Assembly: GCA_003990745.1 (NCBI GenBank) | Contig: RBNI01003112.1 | Coordinates: 1-16,631, forward strand | Source: Jimgerdemannia flammicorona | Taxonomy: Eukaryota > Mucoromycota > Endogonomycetes > Endogonales > Endogonaceae | Length of the DNA: 16,631 nt | Reading direction: 5' to 3' | Shown: in pieces, positions 1 to 9,569 of the stretch | Position numbering within the stretch: position 1 is the first letter of the stretch | How the letters are laid out: each line of letters opens with the position of its first letter | Notes under the pieces: model-generated | What the model was told of the DNA's origin: nothing | The model's database searches: none | What the model saw: only the letters and a program-made list of their open reading frames with translations | Translations under genes and position numbers: made by a program

Positions 1-18
1 AAAAAAAAAAAAAAAAAA
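1..18. repeat. Poly-A tract at window edge
   Basis: Eighteen A residues open the window. It could be the poly-A tail of a retroelement lying outside the window or a simple homopolymer; the window edge prevents a choice. Confidence 0.6.
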
Positions 19-699
19 GAGATCTATATCAGAGAGAGAGACTATAAAGAAGGTCTATACTAGTTAAGATATGTATCTATAATTTCTATTGAGAAGACCT
101 TAGACCATTAGGTTAAATATTTTATAATTATAAAAATATATTTATTTCTTCTTTGTATTATTGATAGGGGTCCAATTATATCTACTCACTATTTTTGAAA
201 GATGTAAGTTAGTAGAGAAATTAGTTATAGTGGGGCTTAATAATGCTTCTTTTCTTAATACTTTTGATAGATATCATACTTCTTAATAATATTTCTAACT
301 TGTGTTCTAAGATATGGCTAATATTGATATATCTTTTAAATCTTATCTTTGATGTCTATTTATCCTTAATCAGTATTCTGATATTCTTATTGAATAAGAT
401 CTTTTTACTTTTTAATAGTTAAAGAAACTTTCTTCAGAGTATAGTTCTTTAGCACACCCTTTTTCTGATTTATTAGATTATATAAGAAAGTATATTAATA
501 TTTTTAAAAGCTTTTTCTACTTTGTAAAAAATAGTAATTTTGTAATTTTGTAGAATTAGGATCTAGTAGATAAGAATTCTAGTATGACCTTTATGATATA
601 ATAATTATTTGAGAGTAGTATAGTCTATTATAAGAGTAATTTTTTTTTTTAATAAGATAAATAAGATAATACTAAAATAAGATAATTATCTAGATATTT
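19..699. other. AT-rich stretch, no gene seen
   Basis: Very AT-rich sequence without CpG and with stops in all frames that I followed. It probably belongs to the same decayed retroelement as the gag-like remnant downstream, but I recognise no motif in it. Confidence 0.5.
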
Positions 700-1250
700 C
701 AACTTAGTACTTCTATAATTAACTCAGAATAGAGAACAGGCCAACACCATTATCTTTGAAGAAATTAGAGAATCTAATAAAGAAGAATGAGAGACCTATC
801 CTGTATTGACTACTAAGAAGAATGTTTATAAGAAACCCTACAAGAGACTATCAGAGAGACCCAAGAAGAACTCAATAGAGAAACAGATGAAAACTGCTAC
901 AGAAAGCTAAGTTGAAGAAATGAATCAAGATATAGAGCTTGAGCAAGCAGTTCAGAATATTATCTGAGGAACTACTTCAGTCCTAGTCAGTGAAGAAAAA
1001 AAGAAAAAGAAGCTTCACAAAACCAAGATCTTTAAGTATAATATCTTTAAGGATCTTAGCCAATAAAAGATCAATACAACCTTTGGCTAGCTGGCAGAAA
1101 TCTCCACATTCAGATAGCAAATGAGATATAGACTTACTGAGACAACTAAGAAATAAGGTTAAAAGATAACTAAGATCAATAATGTTCAAGAAGACTTAGA
1201 AGAAGAAAGTGAAGATAATTGCAAGACCTCTGCCTAGTACTCCAAAACAA
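700..1250 (+). mobile_element. Decayed LTR-retrotransposon gag-like remnant
   Basis: Translated on the plus strand, this stretch gives a lysine- and glutamate-rich protein broken by stops. At 1070-1105 it reads I-N-T-T-F-G-stop-L-A-E-I-S, followed by a basic stretch and then a glutamate-rich one. That order resembles the linker before the aspartyl protease in fungal Ty3/gypsy-type Gag-Pol polyproteins (a hydrophobic QL-type helix, basic residues, acidic linker). The stop falls where such proteins usually carry Gln, as expected from CAG to TAG decay. No protease active-site triplet, zinc knuckle, reverse transcriptase or LTR pair was found. The assignment rests on general resemblance only, and another coding remnant is possible. 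Confidence 0.35.
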
Positions 1251-1328
1251 ATTAAGGATCATTTGAATTAAATCAAATTGGTTTGAATTAAGGTTAAATT
1301 AAATTGAAGTTGAATTAAATTAAGGATC
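1251..1328. repeat. TTGAATTAA-type irregular repeat bounded by ATTAAGGATC
   Basis: The 10-mer ATTAAGGATC occurs at 1251-1260 and again at 1319-1328. Between the copies lie several variants of TTGAATTAA and AAATTAAA. This is a short, degenerate tandem-like tract. It may mark the end of the gag-like remnant; beyond it (about 1330-1466) I see nothing recognisable. Confidence 0.5.
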
Positions 1329-1466
1329 TGATTCAACCCCTATTTTTTGAAATGTAATATCTCAAACTAATATACATCCAAATTCAATGATCTAAAAATT
1401 ATTAAATTTTGATATATATTCATTGAGTTATTAAATTTCGAAAAATAGAGTTCAAATTGGACTGTC

Positions 1467-1783
1467 TAGTCAGCCCCACCTATACTGTCAAAACTCACCT
1501 AATGATAAGTCACTTATTACTAATATAATCTACCAACCTCTCCTTCAAATCATCTCATCTACCCCTCTCACTATCCTCTCTTCTCATTACTTCCAAGTAC
1601 TTCTAAACCACTATCTATAAATTACCAAACTTCTTATACTCATTCAGCCAATGTTTAAATATCTATACAAAACCCTCTCTCCTGTTCAATATCATAACAC
1701 TCTTTATATTTGAAGAGCTCTCTAGCTATCAAGTAATCTGACTAAAAGTTTAATATGATATTTCTCCTTAATAGATATCACTA
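1467..1783 (-). repeat. Left arm of large diverged inverted repeat
   Basis: Read on the minus strand, this segment aligns with the plus-strand segment 2717-3134. Examples are TAGTGATAT followed by GAGAAATATCAT, ATTGGCT-AATGAGTATAAG, and GGTAATAAGTGACTTAT in one copy against AGTAATAAGTGACTTAT in the other. The copies differ at many sites, mostly transitions. This copy lacks about 108 bp present in the other one. Homology weakens beyond 1783 and stops near 1467, where the sequence changes character. The two are most simply copies of one repeat family in opposite orientations. Confidence 0.75.
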
Positions 1784-2716
1784 TACTACACAGAACTTTG
1801 GAGGAAATTACTACTACACCTCTGTACTCTAGGATCAGACCTCAGTTCAGTTCTACTTCTTATCAATTTTAATCATCTACTAGCCCACAGGTCACAAATT
1901 CTGACCTATTTCCCTTTGGTACTCTACTCTAGTACTAATATCAAAGTTCACTAATGAGAAACTACCCAATAATAACCTATTCTACCTCTATATCACTAGA
2001 TCCCAATTTATCTCTCTCTTAGTACTCCTCTAGCAGAGTCTTATATAATATACACCATCAGCTACTCTTCACCAAAATATATTGTTTTTTATCATCATAT
2101 TTCTTTTCATTGCTCTCATATTACCAATACTAGCTTTCATACTTATTTTCATTATTCTTCTTATTCTAATAATAGTAATCATTTTGTATATATCTAACTT
2201 ACTATAGTAATAGTAGTTTTTATTAAATTTTTTATATTTTTGGCCTTATTAGTACTTCTTGCCTCATCTATATAACTTATAGAATATTCTCTCATTATTA
2301 TTATTATTATTATTTTCTTGATGCATCTCTTTATTAATAAGGCTCATTGTTATATAGATATAGTCTATGAGTTTTCCACTCTCATACATAGCTATTGCTA
2401 TGATATTATATATCTCAGAGAGGTCTCATATAAGGGGCAGAATCTTGACTTTATTACTAATGTACTCTACTAGTATACTTAAGAAATTTGACCTATATCT
2501 CCCTATAATGTGAAGGTGAGACAGACTTCTATTAGACAGTTTACTATTGATAGACTTTGATATTAGTATGAATATAGAGTGTTAGCAGAGAGTGGATCAG
2601 GATCTGTGGCCATTGGATTGGCAGATAATTGATATTTATAAGACTTAGTACTAGACTAGAGTATGGTCTTGAAGTATTGAGATGAGATAGTAACTTCTTC
2701 TGAAGTTTTAATTAAT
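1784..2716. other. AT-rich spacer between inverted-repeat arms
   Basis: AT-rich, CpG-free sequence between the two arms. Weak similarity between the minus strand around 1784-2050 and the plus strand around 2560-2716 suggests that the repeat unit extends inward on both sides, leaving a unique centre near 2050-2520. The centre includes an (ATT)n microsatellite. No open reading frame with a recognisable domain was found. Confidence 0.45.
2294..2314. repeat. (ATT)7 microsatellite
   Basis: Seven uninterrupted ATT units lie in the AT-rich centre between the inverted-repeat arms. Confidence 0.9.
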
Positions 2717-3134
2717 ATAGTGATATATTTTGCAGAGAAATATCATAATGAACTTTTGGTCAAAATACTTGATAAAAGGTAGAAGTTTTAAGTATATAAA
2801 TTGTTTTAATGTAGAGAAGAAGAGAGGAATTATACAGATATCTAAATATTGAAGGAAAGGAAACAAGTAATAAAATACTAGTTTTTGAGTACTCAGTGGA
2901 AAGAGGAAATCATATTGTCTGAAAGAAGAGGGGAGTCAATCTCAGATACCCAAATATTGGCTAAATGAGTATAAGGTACTTGGTGACTTCTGGGAGAGGA
3001 TTGGGGACTATCTAGAGATAAGACAGAATCTGATAGAGAGAGATAGATGGGATATCTTGAGAGAGCAGTTGGTAGGGTATTTTGGTAATAAGTGACTTAT
3101 TGTGGAGTTTAGTATTATAGGTGAGATTGGCTAA
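2717..3134 (+). repeat. Right arm of large diverged inverted repeat
   Basis: This is the counterpart of the minus-strand segment 1467-1783. It carries about 108 bp more than the other copy. The extra stretch runs between two similar 16-mers, AGATATCTAAATATTG at 2836-2851 and AGATACCCAAATATTG at 2944-2959. Either the left copy lost the stretch by recombination between the short repeats, or this copy gained a duplication. Confidence 0.75.
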
Positions 3135-3478
3135 ATACTAACTATATATATTTGAGAATAAGAAGTAGATAGTCTTGGAAAAAAAGATAATAAGATAGGA
3201 GAGACTGATGGTAGATATTCTGTCTGACTGATGAAAAGGGTGGGGCCTCAGAGAGATTGCTATTAGTAATTAGTAGAAGGGATATGTGAGAAGAGTAATA
3301 GGTAAGTTGTAGTAATTAATAATATAGTTATTTTTGAGAGGATAGAAGTAGGGAAGAGAGAGTATATTGAGGTAAAATAAGATAGAATAGATTGAGTTGA
3401 GTTGAGACTATCAGTATGATATAAGGACTATGTATTTGTTATAGATTAGTTAATAAAGAGATCTAATACTTGTAATAA

Positions 3479-3481
<3 letters not shown>

Positions 3482-3518
<37 letters not shown>
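3482..3518 (+). repeat. 37-nt poly-A tract
   Basis: Thirty-seven consecutive A residues follow an AT-rich tail. This is best read as the 3' poly-A of a plus-strand retroposed element, possibly lengthened by slippage. The following 3519-3655 contains no recognisable feature. Confidence 0.85.
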
Positions 3519-3522
<4 letters not shown>

Positions 3523-3655
3523 TTCTTAAGATGAATCTCTCCTTTTAAGCTAAAAAATGAATAACCACTACTATCTAAACTATCTGATTACTGCTGTCCA
3601 TTTGTAAACTATCAGAGACTATTTTTTAATATATAGTTTATTTAATTTTCTATAC

Positions 3656-3667
3656 TTAGAGCTCAAG
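3656..3667. repeat. LINE target-site duplication, left copy
   Basis: TTAGAGCTCAAG directly abuts the 15-nt T run that is the LINE's poly-A tail read on the plus strand. The identical 12-mer is at 9558-9569. Confidence 0.9.
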
Positions 3668-3682
3668 TTTTTTTTTTTTTTT
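3668..3682 (-). repeat. LINE poly-A tail (T15 on plus strand)
   Basis: Fifteen T residues directly adjoin the left target-site duplication. This fixes the LINE's orientation (minus) and its 3' end. Confidence 0.9.
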
Positions 3683-3756
3683 ATAGTTACTTGGACTTCC
3701 ACTTTATTATCAATTACTATTCAATCTATATTATAATAATACAAAGGTATGAAGGT

Positions 3757-3773
3757 ACCCTTCATCTAATCTC
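3757..3773. repeat. 17-bp duplication, left copy, flanking short insert
   Basis: ACCCTTCATCTAATCTC occurs here and again at 3904-3920, on either side of a CpG-containing 130-bp insert inside the LINE 3' region. Confidence 0.9.
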
Positions 3774-3903
3774 TGTGTTGAGACGCTTGCCGACCCGCAG
3801 GTGCGACAGAGCAATGCCTTCAAACACTGGTGTGTGTTAATGCGCAGAGCGCAGCTTCCGTCCTTCTCAAGGGGATTGCCAACTATCTCTCCTTCTTAAC
3901 AAC
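3774..3903. mobile_element. Short SINE-like insertion with 17-bp duplication
   Basis: A 130-bp segment sits between exact 17-bp direct copies of LINE sequence, the mark of target-primed retrotransposition (or of a break-repair insertion). It has about seven CpG sites while the surrounding kilobases have none, so it arrived after the LINE decayed or escaped that process. It contains a small GCGC-AGA-GCGC stem (3842-3852). No poly-A or T run ends it in either orientation, and I could not fit convincing tRNA-type A and B boxes; GTTTGAAGGC on the minus strand is only a weak B-box resemblance. It may be a SINE, a retroposed structural RNA fragment or captured filler DNA. The family is unknown. Confidence 0.65.
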
Positions 3904-3920
3904 ACCCTTCATCTAATCTC
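3904..3920. repeat. 17-bp duplication, right copy, flanking short insert
   Basis: This is the second exact copy of ACCCTTCATCTAATCTC. The identity of both copies supports a fairly recent event, although the sequence has no CpG to decay. Confidence 0.9.
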
Positions 3921-5329
3921 ACATAGACCCTTTTCTTCTCCCCTCTCTCTACTCTTTCAGAGAGTCACTAATTCTCCAGTGACCCCAATCCTCTACCTAC
4001 TCTTTTTATAAATATATTCCACAAGTCTCCTATAGATACCCCCTCCAGATCTTCACCCCTGCCACCAACTATTCAAAATGTCCAATAATAACTACTCTTA
4101 TTATACAACCTAAGCCCCAAGTACCAAGCACTGACCATTCTCAAATACAAAAAGCCAATATTCTATAAGTCTAACCCAAATAGCCAGAGCTCATCCAAAA
4201 GTCAATTACTCATCCTCAACTCCTCCCACCAGCTTATACTAGAGATTGTCCCACCTCCTACCCTCCCACTCCTCTAAAGGTCATAATCTTATATGGTTCT
4301 CAATAGCTCTCTAGAAATCTCCCAAAACCTTGTACTCTTCTAGTCAATACTCAGAGATCTGTATAATGCCCCCCTTCTTTCCAACATTAAGATACTTCTC
4401 ATACTCCAGAATACCTCCTTCTACTAAATATTTCAACTAGTAGTTCAACATCATATTGTGCCATAGTAGTCTCTACTATACTATCCAGAACTTAGGAAAG
4501 AGCTATCATCTCACCACTTTCTTACACCAAAGCCAGACACTATTCCAGTCTTACACTCCTTACTGATTCCTACCCCCTGCTATGCCTCTGGTCACAAATC
4601 CCTTCTATACTCTTACAGATACTCTATTCCATCTTTTAGCTAAAAATTATCCACTGAGGTATCTTCTAACAGTGGCAGTTCTATCTTCACATCCAGGGTC
4701 TCCATTCCTCCTCCCCCTCATCACCTCTCTACTAGAGACCAATGTAGTGAGCACTATCTACTACTTTCCACTAGAATTCTCTATAGTATATCTTCCTACT
4801 TCCTTCAAGAGCTACCAGAGCAAGCAAGTCACCAGTTATATCCCAGAGAGAGCACTAAGTCTCCCACACTTGCTATATAAGTAGTACTCATTCTCACCTT
4901 TGTAATTTATATACATACTTCAGCCACCATTCTCTCAAGTAGTATAGGCACTTAGTGAAGTCCACCAGGCCTAGCCTTCCTCTATCTACTGACATTATCA
5001 ATACCTCCCAGCCAATCTGGCTCTATCACTCTACCCAAATCCATAATCTGGCCATCATCATTAGTCTCTTGATCACCCACACCAGAAAGTCCAAGTAATA
5101 CCCCAAATACTAAAGCTTAAGCAGCCAGTATATATTTAGCACTATTACTCTTCTTATCAGAGAGATATAACAGCCTCTCTACCTCAACAGAACATTCCTC
5201 TATATATGTAGCTATTGCTCCCACCAACTATGAGGCAATAGGGAGCCATATATTGAAAAATAAATCCCCAGGTAGCAGACTGCTTCTCCAGCTAGGACCA
5301 CTATTCCAATCACATCACTGCTAATGATT

Positions 5330-5840
5330 CCTTCTTTTAGAACCAGAGTCTCATACTTATACTAATTGAGTCTAGTATCTGAGCACCTCTCATACTATTC
5401 TACTATATTCTTTAGTATTGCCACATCCTCTACAGAGCTCAGACTGACCACCATATCATCAGCAAAGGCCCCAATCTTCTAGTTTACTTCCAAAATGTTC
5501 AAACCCCCAGCTCTACACCATATCCTGTCCAACAGAGGCTCCAGTGAGAGGGCATAGAGAATTAGTGATAGTGGGTCTTCTTGCAGCACTCCTCTGCCCA
5601 GGGAGAAGGACTCTCCTCTGTACCCATTTACTATAATAGCTGCCTGACTCCCCTCTAACAGACCTATTAACAATCTCCTAAACTTTGGGGGAATCTCTAT
5701 TCATTGCAATATCTCCTTCAACCATATATGCCAAACTCTGTCATAAGCCTTCTCTTAGTTCAGAAGGACTAGTCAGCCATTGATCCTGGCTATATGAGTA
5801 CCCTCAATTACACTGTAAATCTATACTGTCTCATTTTAGA
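5330..5840 (-). pseudogene. LINE reverse transcriptase core (broken)
   Basis: In the direction of reading, the minus strand gives a motif-A-like L-L-N-stop-E-K-A-Y-D-R-V-W (about 5770-5731), where intact relatives read L-L-D-Q-E-K-A-Y-D-R. Next comes an open stretch 5673-5479 with G-Y-R-G-E-S-F and G-V-L-Q-E-D-P-L-S (5592-5566), corresponding to Q-G-D-P-L-S. Then comes the catalytic F-A-D-D box at 5466-5455, followed by a segment ending Y-K-Y-E-T-L-V-L. Changes such as Asp to Asn, Gly to Glu, Pro to Leu and Gln to stop are all G-to-A or C-to-T. The two Asp codons of F-A-D-D survive, but the first catalytic Asp appears as Asn and stops interrupt the frame. It is inactive. The remainder of the C-terminal region down to about 3,920 is too decayed to assign. 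Confidence 0.93.
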
Positions 5841-6879
5841 TCAAATGACCTCTGACAAAACCCTCTGTTCAGCCTCTAACATCTATTGAGTTACTCCTTA
5901 CAGTCTGGTCACCAAAATCTTTATCACTAACTTGTAATCTATATCCAAAAGCATAATCAGCCTCCAGTTCTTCCAGTTCTCCCTCCTTCTCTTATTCTTA
6001 AACTATAGAGCTATAAGTCTCAGGTGCTGTCCCCCAATCTAGATCTCTGAGCCAATGATCTCATCATATATCCACACTATCTCCTCCAGCACCACCTCAA
6101 CTCTAGTTATCTTCTTTCAAAAATCCCAAGGTAACCCATTCTTCTCTGAGGTCATCTCTATACTCATTATTGTCAAAACCCAATACATTTCCTCACTCTG
6201 TACAGGGGCTCTAAGTTTACCTAGTCCTGCAGCTAGGTCAGGATGCTAATCCTCCAACTGCCTTTCAATGCCAACAGCATCTTCACCACCCTCTTCCTCA
6301 CTCCACAGTTATCTCTAGTAAGACCTCAGTATATCTAAGATCTCTGAAATCCCAGTCACCATATTCTCTGCCTCATCCAATACTTCTTTTCACTACTGTC
6401 TCATTCTTCTAGTCTGTAGCAACTGTGACAAAAACTTGTGGGCCACTCTCCTTTCTTTAGACCCTACCACTATAGCCTTACTGCTATCCCCTTTACCTAT
6501 AATTCCTCCTTCTGCCTAAGCAGTCTCTTCAGTTCTTCCACTTCTCTCTGAATCCTTTGAACTCTCCAATTCTTTTCCTTATAGTCTGCCAAAGACCCAG
6601 CCCACCTCTCTAGCAGTTGTTCCAATCTCCTTGAAGCCCACCTAATATGACTCCTCTACTGAGCTCCCCTCCCTCTCCCAGCCTCACCCCAGTACTGCTG
6701 AGCATTAGATTTTAACTATCACTAATGATCCCTGATCTCCAACCCCTGTATCCTCCAGCTAATAATCTTTGTGCTAATATCTACCACCCATTCTTCCCAC
6801 AAGGTAGGGTCCCCCAGCAGTGAGGTATTTAAGCACTAATGTCTAGACCCCTCTCTCCTACCCCCAAACCTCTCACTGC

Positions 6880-7600
6880 CCAGCAATTTCCAGTAGTCAG
6901 ACCAAGGACACCAGACCATCTCAATCTCACTCTAGACATCTGCACCCCAGCACTTAGCCATTAAAACCCAGTCAATCTTTGATCCCAACTCTACCACTAG
7001 TGAGTACAGACCTGATGATCTCTCTACCCAAGTTGCCTTTATCTACCAAAGAACTCAGTCTCTCAATCTCCTCTCAATCTTCCATCTCTCTACTTCTACC
7101 TATTAACCCCCTCTCTCTGTCAGTCCTGTCTATCCTTCCATCACATATTATATTAAAATTACCCCCCAGATAGTCAATTTCTGTAGCTACCAACATACCT
7201 ACCTCTCACAGACCCTATATCTATTCCACATACTCCTTCCTTTCTGCTGGACAGTAGTAAGACCCAATAGTCAGAAGGCTCCAGCCCAGCCTCCACACTC
7301 CCCACACTAATCTGCCCCCCCAATGTCCAATATCCCCAATGTCTCCTACTCCCTTCCTAACCAGAATGCCCACCCAACCCTGCAATACTGCCACACCCCC
7401 CCATTCTCTCATCCAATTCAGCAAGTCTAAGTCTATATTATAACCCACATCCTACAGTAAGAAATGATCTGCTTCTAGTTTCTTCAACTATCTAAAGATA
7501 TTCTAACACCTTGTTATACCCTACAGACTATTGATATTCAAAGAGAATATTCTTATTATACTATTTATATTAAATAATGTTTAGAGAAGAAGTACCCACC
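6880..7600 (-). pseudogene. LINE apurinic-type endonuclease domain (broken)
   Basis: The minus strand from about 7590 begins with a weak strand-loop segment typical of the start of a LINE second reading frame. It then gives an open stretch 7448-7221 with G-G-V-A-V-L, V-G-I-L-V-R-K and L-T-I-G-S-Y-Y-C-P-A-E. The last is the pattern around the substrate-binding strand of exonuclease III-type LINE endonucleases. Farther on is Y-L-G-G-N-F-N (about 7172-7152), corresponding to the catalytic G-D-F-N with Asp changed to Asn (GAT to AAT). It is followed by C-D-G-R-I-D-R-T-D-R. In active elements this domain nicks the target DNA. Here stops and the lost Asp make it dead. The intervening sequence to the reverse transcriptase (5840-6880) is coding remnant without a clear motif. 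Confidence 0.85.
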
Positions 7601-7609
7601 CTACAATTC

Positions 7610-9510
7610 TATGTTCATCTCTTCATTAGTAATATCCAAGTTTCTCTCTACCTCAAGCTCATATGCCTCTCTCTACTGAGTATCTAGTGCTGCCAAGATC
7701 TCCTAACAGTTCACACCATCCACAGCTTCTATCTTCATCCAGTATTCCTCACATACCATCTGCCACTTTGTCAGCCCTTTCCTCAGACCCCTCATATAAG
7801 CAGTCCAATCATTCAAAATTATCAGAAGTACTACCTCCCTGTCATCATTTACTTAATATTTCTCTGCTTCTAGCAAGATCACTATTATCTCATCTCAGAG
7901 TTTCCTTGGCACTTTCTCACTATGTAGGATTTCAACCCTGTGTCTCTCACTCAGTACCCTAAAGTCTTCTCCTCTCAGCTCCTCAGCTACTACATTCTCA
8001 AGTATTTTCTACAACTATTTCTCCTCATCCACCACCTTCTCAACTCTCTGGGCCACCCCCTTCACCCCCTCCAGCTACCCCCTCTCTACATTCCTTCCTA
8101 CTGACTCATCCCAATCCTCCTCTAATATATTCTACAATTTGTCATTGTCTCTAGCTCTATCTGATACTCTATACTGATAGCTCACCTCTTCTGCTATCTC
8201 AGCATTCTCTATAACAATACTCTGCCCAGCATCCTCTCCTACTCCTGGGGTCCTCTTTGGTCCTACCCCCTCCTCATCTGCCCAGGCACTTATCTTTGAT
8301 CTAGCCACTTTGGTGGTAGTCCCCCCATCTGCTCCCCCTTTCAACTTAGCCAGCCTCCTCTATGTCTCTCCCATACTGCCTGATCTAGCTGCACCTTTTT
8401 ACTATTGATAATTTTTACAACTATCTTGACCTTATACTCTTTTCAGACCAATCTTCTCCTCTCTATAGCTTTAGCTAGATTCTTCAATATCTCTAGTAAG
8501 TCCTCTTCTTCCTCCAGTATCCCTTTCACTTGTGAGATCTTGCACTTCACAGGTCTCTACTTAAGAACTATCAGCCAATCTCTTATCTTCTCTGTATTCT
8601 CCTTATCTACTAGCTGCACTCTGATATCCACATCTCTAGTTCTGAATTCAGTACCTTCCCAGACTCTAAACTCAATATCTATGATCTCTCATTACTCCTT
8701 GATGGCCTCTTTATCAACCCCCTGGCCATTTTCTTTAACACTATAGGTACATCCAGCACTGTCAGCTATACTACTCAGAGATCCCAGTACAAATACTAAG
8801 CTATAAGGATTACTACTCCCCCAACTACTACTCTCTTCTCTATTGTCTTCAACAGTACCTCTTCCTTCTTGAAGCTGACCTCTACTTCATCTAGTCCTTT
8901 TAAAAACTTCACTGAAGCAGCCCCCTTTATCTTCTGGACCAGAAGCCCCAGAATCATTCTTGTCATAACTACCAAGCCTTAGAAGCATATCATGACAGTG
9001 AATTCTGATCTCAATTTCTTAAGTAATAGTGCTACTACCAGTTCCATCACACCATCTGCCAGATCTCTGGACCTCATACCTACCCTCTGTCCAGATCTAC
9101 CATCAACTATTATATTTAGATTTTTTTCTAGATTAGTAGTCTCCTTGCCATCAGTAGTCCCACTCTCTCCAGTTACTACTCCTCTAGTCCTGCTACTCTT
9201 ACTGCCATGGACCACTCCTCCAGAACCTACAGCTCTTACTATCTTCTTGCCCTTTCTCAGTCAGTTCTTCAGTCTAATTGTCATTATTAGTTGATCTTTC
9301 TTCACTTTGTCCACAAAGCTCATTCTCTCTATCCTCTGTCTCCCAGTACTATCTCCTTCTCTTCTATATATATCCTCTAGCCAGCAAGCTTCTCATACTT
9401 TCTCCCAAGCTATGACTCCTTTCTACATACTGCCAGTTGAATGTACTAGGGTCACCCTGTCCAGTATATACCTCAGATTGCTCATCAGACACTATGTTAC
9501 TAGTACTTTT
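7610..9510 (-). pseudogene. LINE first reading frame region (broken)
   Basis: This is the 5' part of the LINE, upstream of the endonuclease. Minus-strand translation gives hydrophilic protein rich in Lys, Glu, Val and Gly in stretches interrupted by stops. Open pieces lie at 9215-8979 and 8344-8132, and another passage near 8,900 includes V-K-F-L-K-G-L. In LINEs this position encodes an RNA-binding nucleocapsid-like protein. I do not see a CCHC zinc knuckle or an RRM with confidence, so the assignment is by position only. The region on the plus strand is strongly pyrimidine-rich, which produces spurious plus-strand frames. Confidence 0.55.
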
Positions 9511-9557
9511 TCTCCAAAAATGAAGTCTTGAGTATTGCCTGAAGTTTCTATAACTTA

Positions 9558-9569
9558 TTAGAGCTCAAG
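9558..9569. repeat. LINE target-site duplication, right copy
   Basis: TTAGAGCTCAAG is identical to 3656-3667 and marks the LINE 5' boundary. A third, imperfect copy TTAGAGCCCAAG follows at 9575-9586. Confidence 0.9.

Larger units (their letters stand above)
2520..3518 (+). mobile_element. Unidentified poly-A-ended decayed element
   Basis: This plus-strand unit contains the right arm of the inverted repeat (2717-3134) and ends in a 37-nt poly-A, which points to a retroposed element. Around 2940-3130 one frame gives a mostly open, tryptophan- and arginine-rich segment (for example W-L-N-E-Y, F-W-E-R-I-G-D-Y-L, E-R-D-R-W-D) broken by stops, so it once encoded protein. I do not recognise the family. 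The 5' boundary is approximate. I found no convincing copy upstream of the sequence that follows the poly-A, so no target-site duplication could be defined. Confidence 0.4.
3668..9557 (-). mobile_element. Near full-length decayed LINE (non-LTR retrotransposon)
   Basis: A 5,890-bp insertion on the minus strand. It runs from the 5' end at 9557 to a 15-nt poly-A tail (T run at 3668-3682) and is flanked by the exact 12-bp duplication TTAGAGCTCAAG. In order on the minus strand it holds a first reading-frame region without a recognised domain, an apurinic/apyrimidinic-type endonuclease, and a reverse transcriptase with E-K-A-Y-D-R and F-A-D-D motifs. LINEs encode proteins that nick the target and copy their RNA into it. 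The reverse transcriptase wording (E-K-A-Y-D-R-V) suggests an L1/Tx1-like rather than a Tad-like clade, but I am unsure. Stops interrupt every frame and CpG is essentially erased, so the copy is inactive. Subtracting the nested 130-bp insert and its duplication leaves about 5.74 kb. I recognised no RNase H domain or zinc-knuckle motif in the C-terminal part (about 3,920-5,300). Confidence 0.93.

Noticed and set aside
1467..3134. The inverted arms as terminal inverted repeats of one DNA transposon
   Set aside because: The arms are too long and unequal, one ends in poly-A, no transposase motif lies between them and no target duplication brackets them; two opposed copies fit better.
3774..3903. 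The insert as a tRNA gene, 5S rRNA or newly inserted intron
   Set aside because: It has no cloverleaf or clear A/B boxes and does not resemble 5S. On the minus strand it begins GT, but the only acceptor-like CAG lies too close to any branch-like sequence for a good intron.
4582..9531. Several 60-110-codon plus-strand open frames rich in Ser, Leu and Pro
   Set aside because: They are antisense to the LINE. The purine-rich coding strand gives pyrimidine-rich, stop-poor plus-strand frames; the minus strand has the real motifs.
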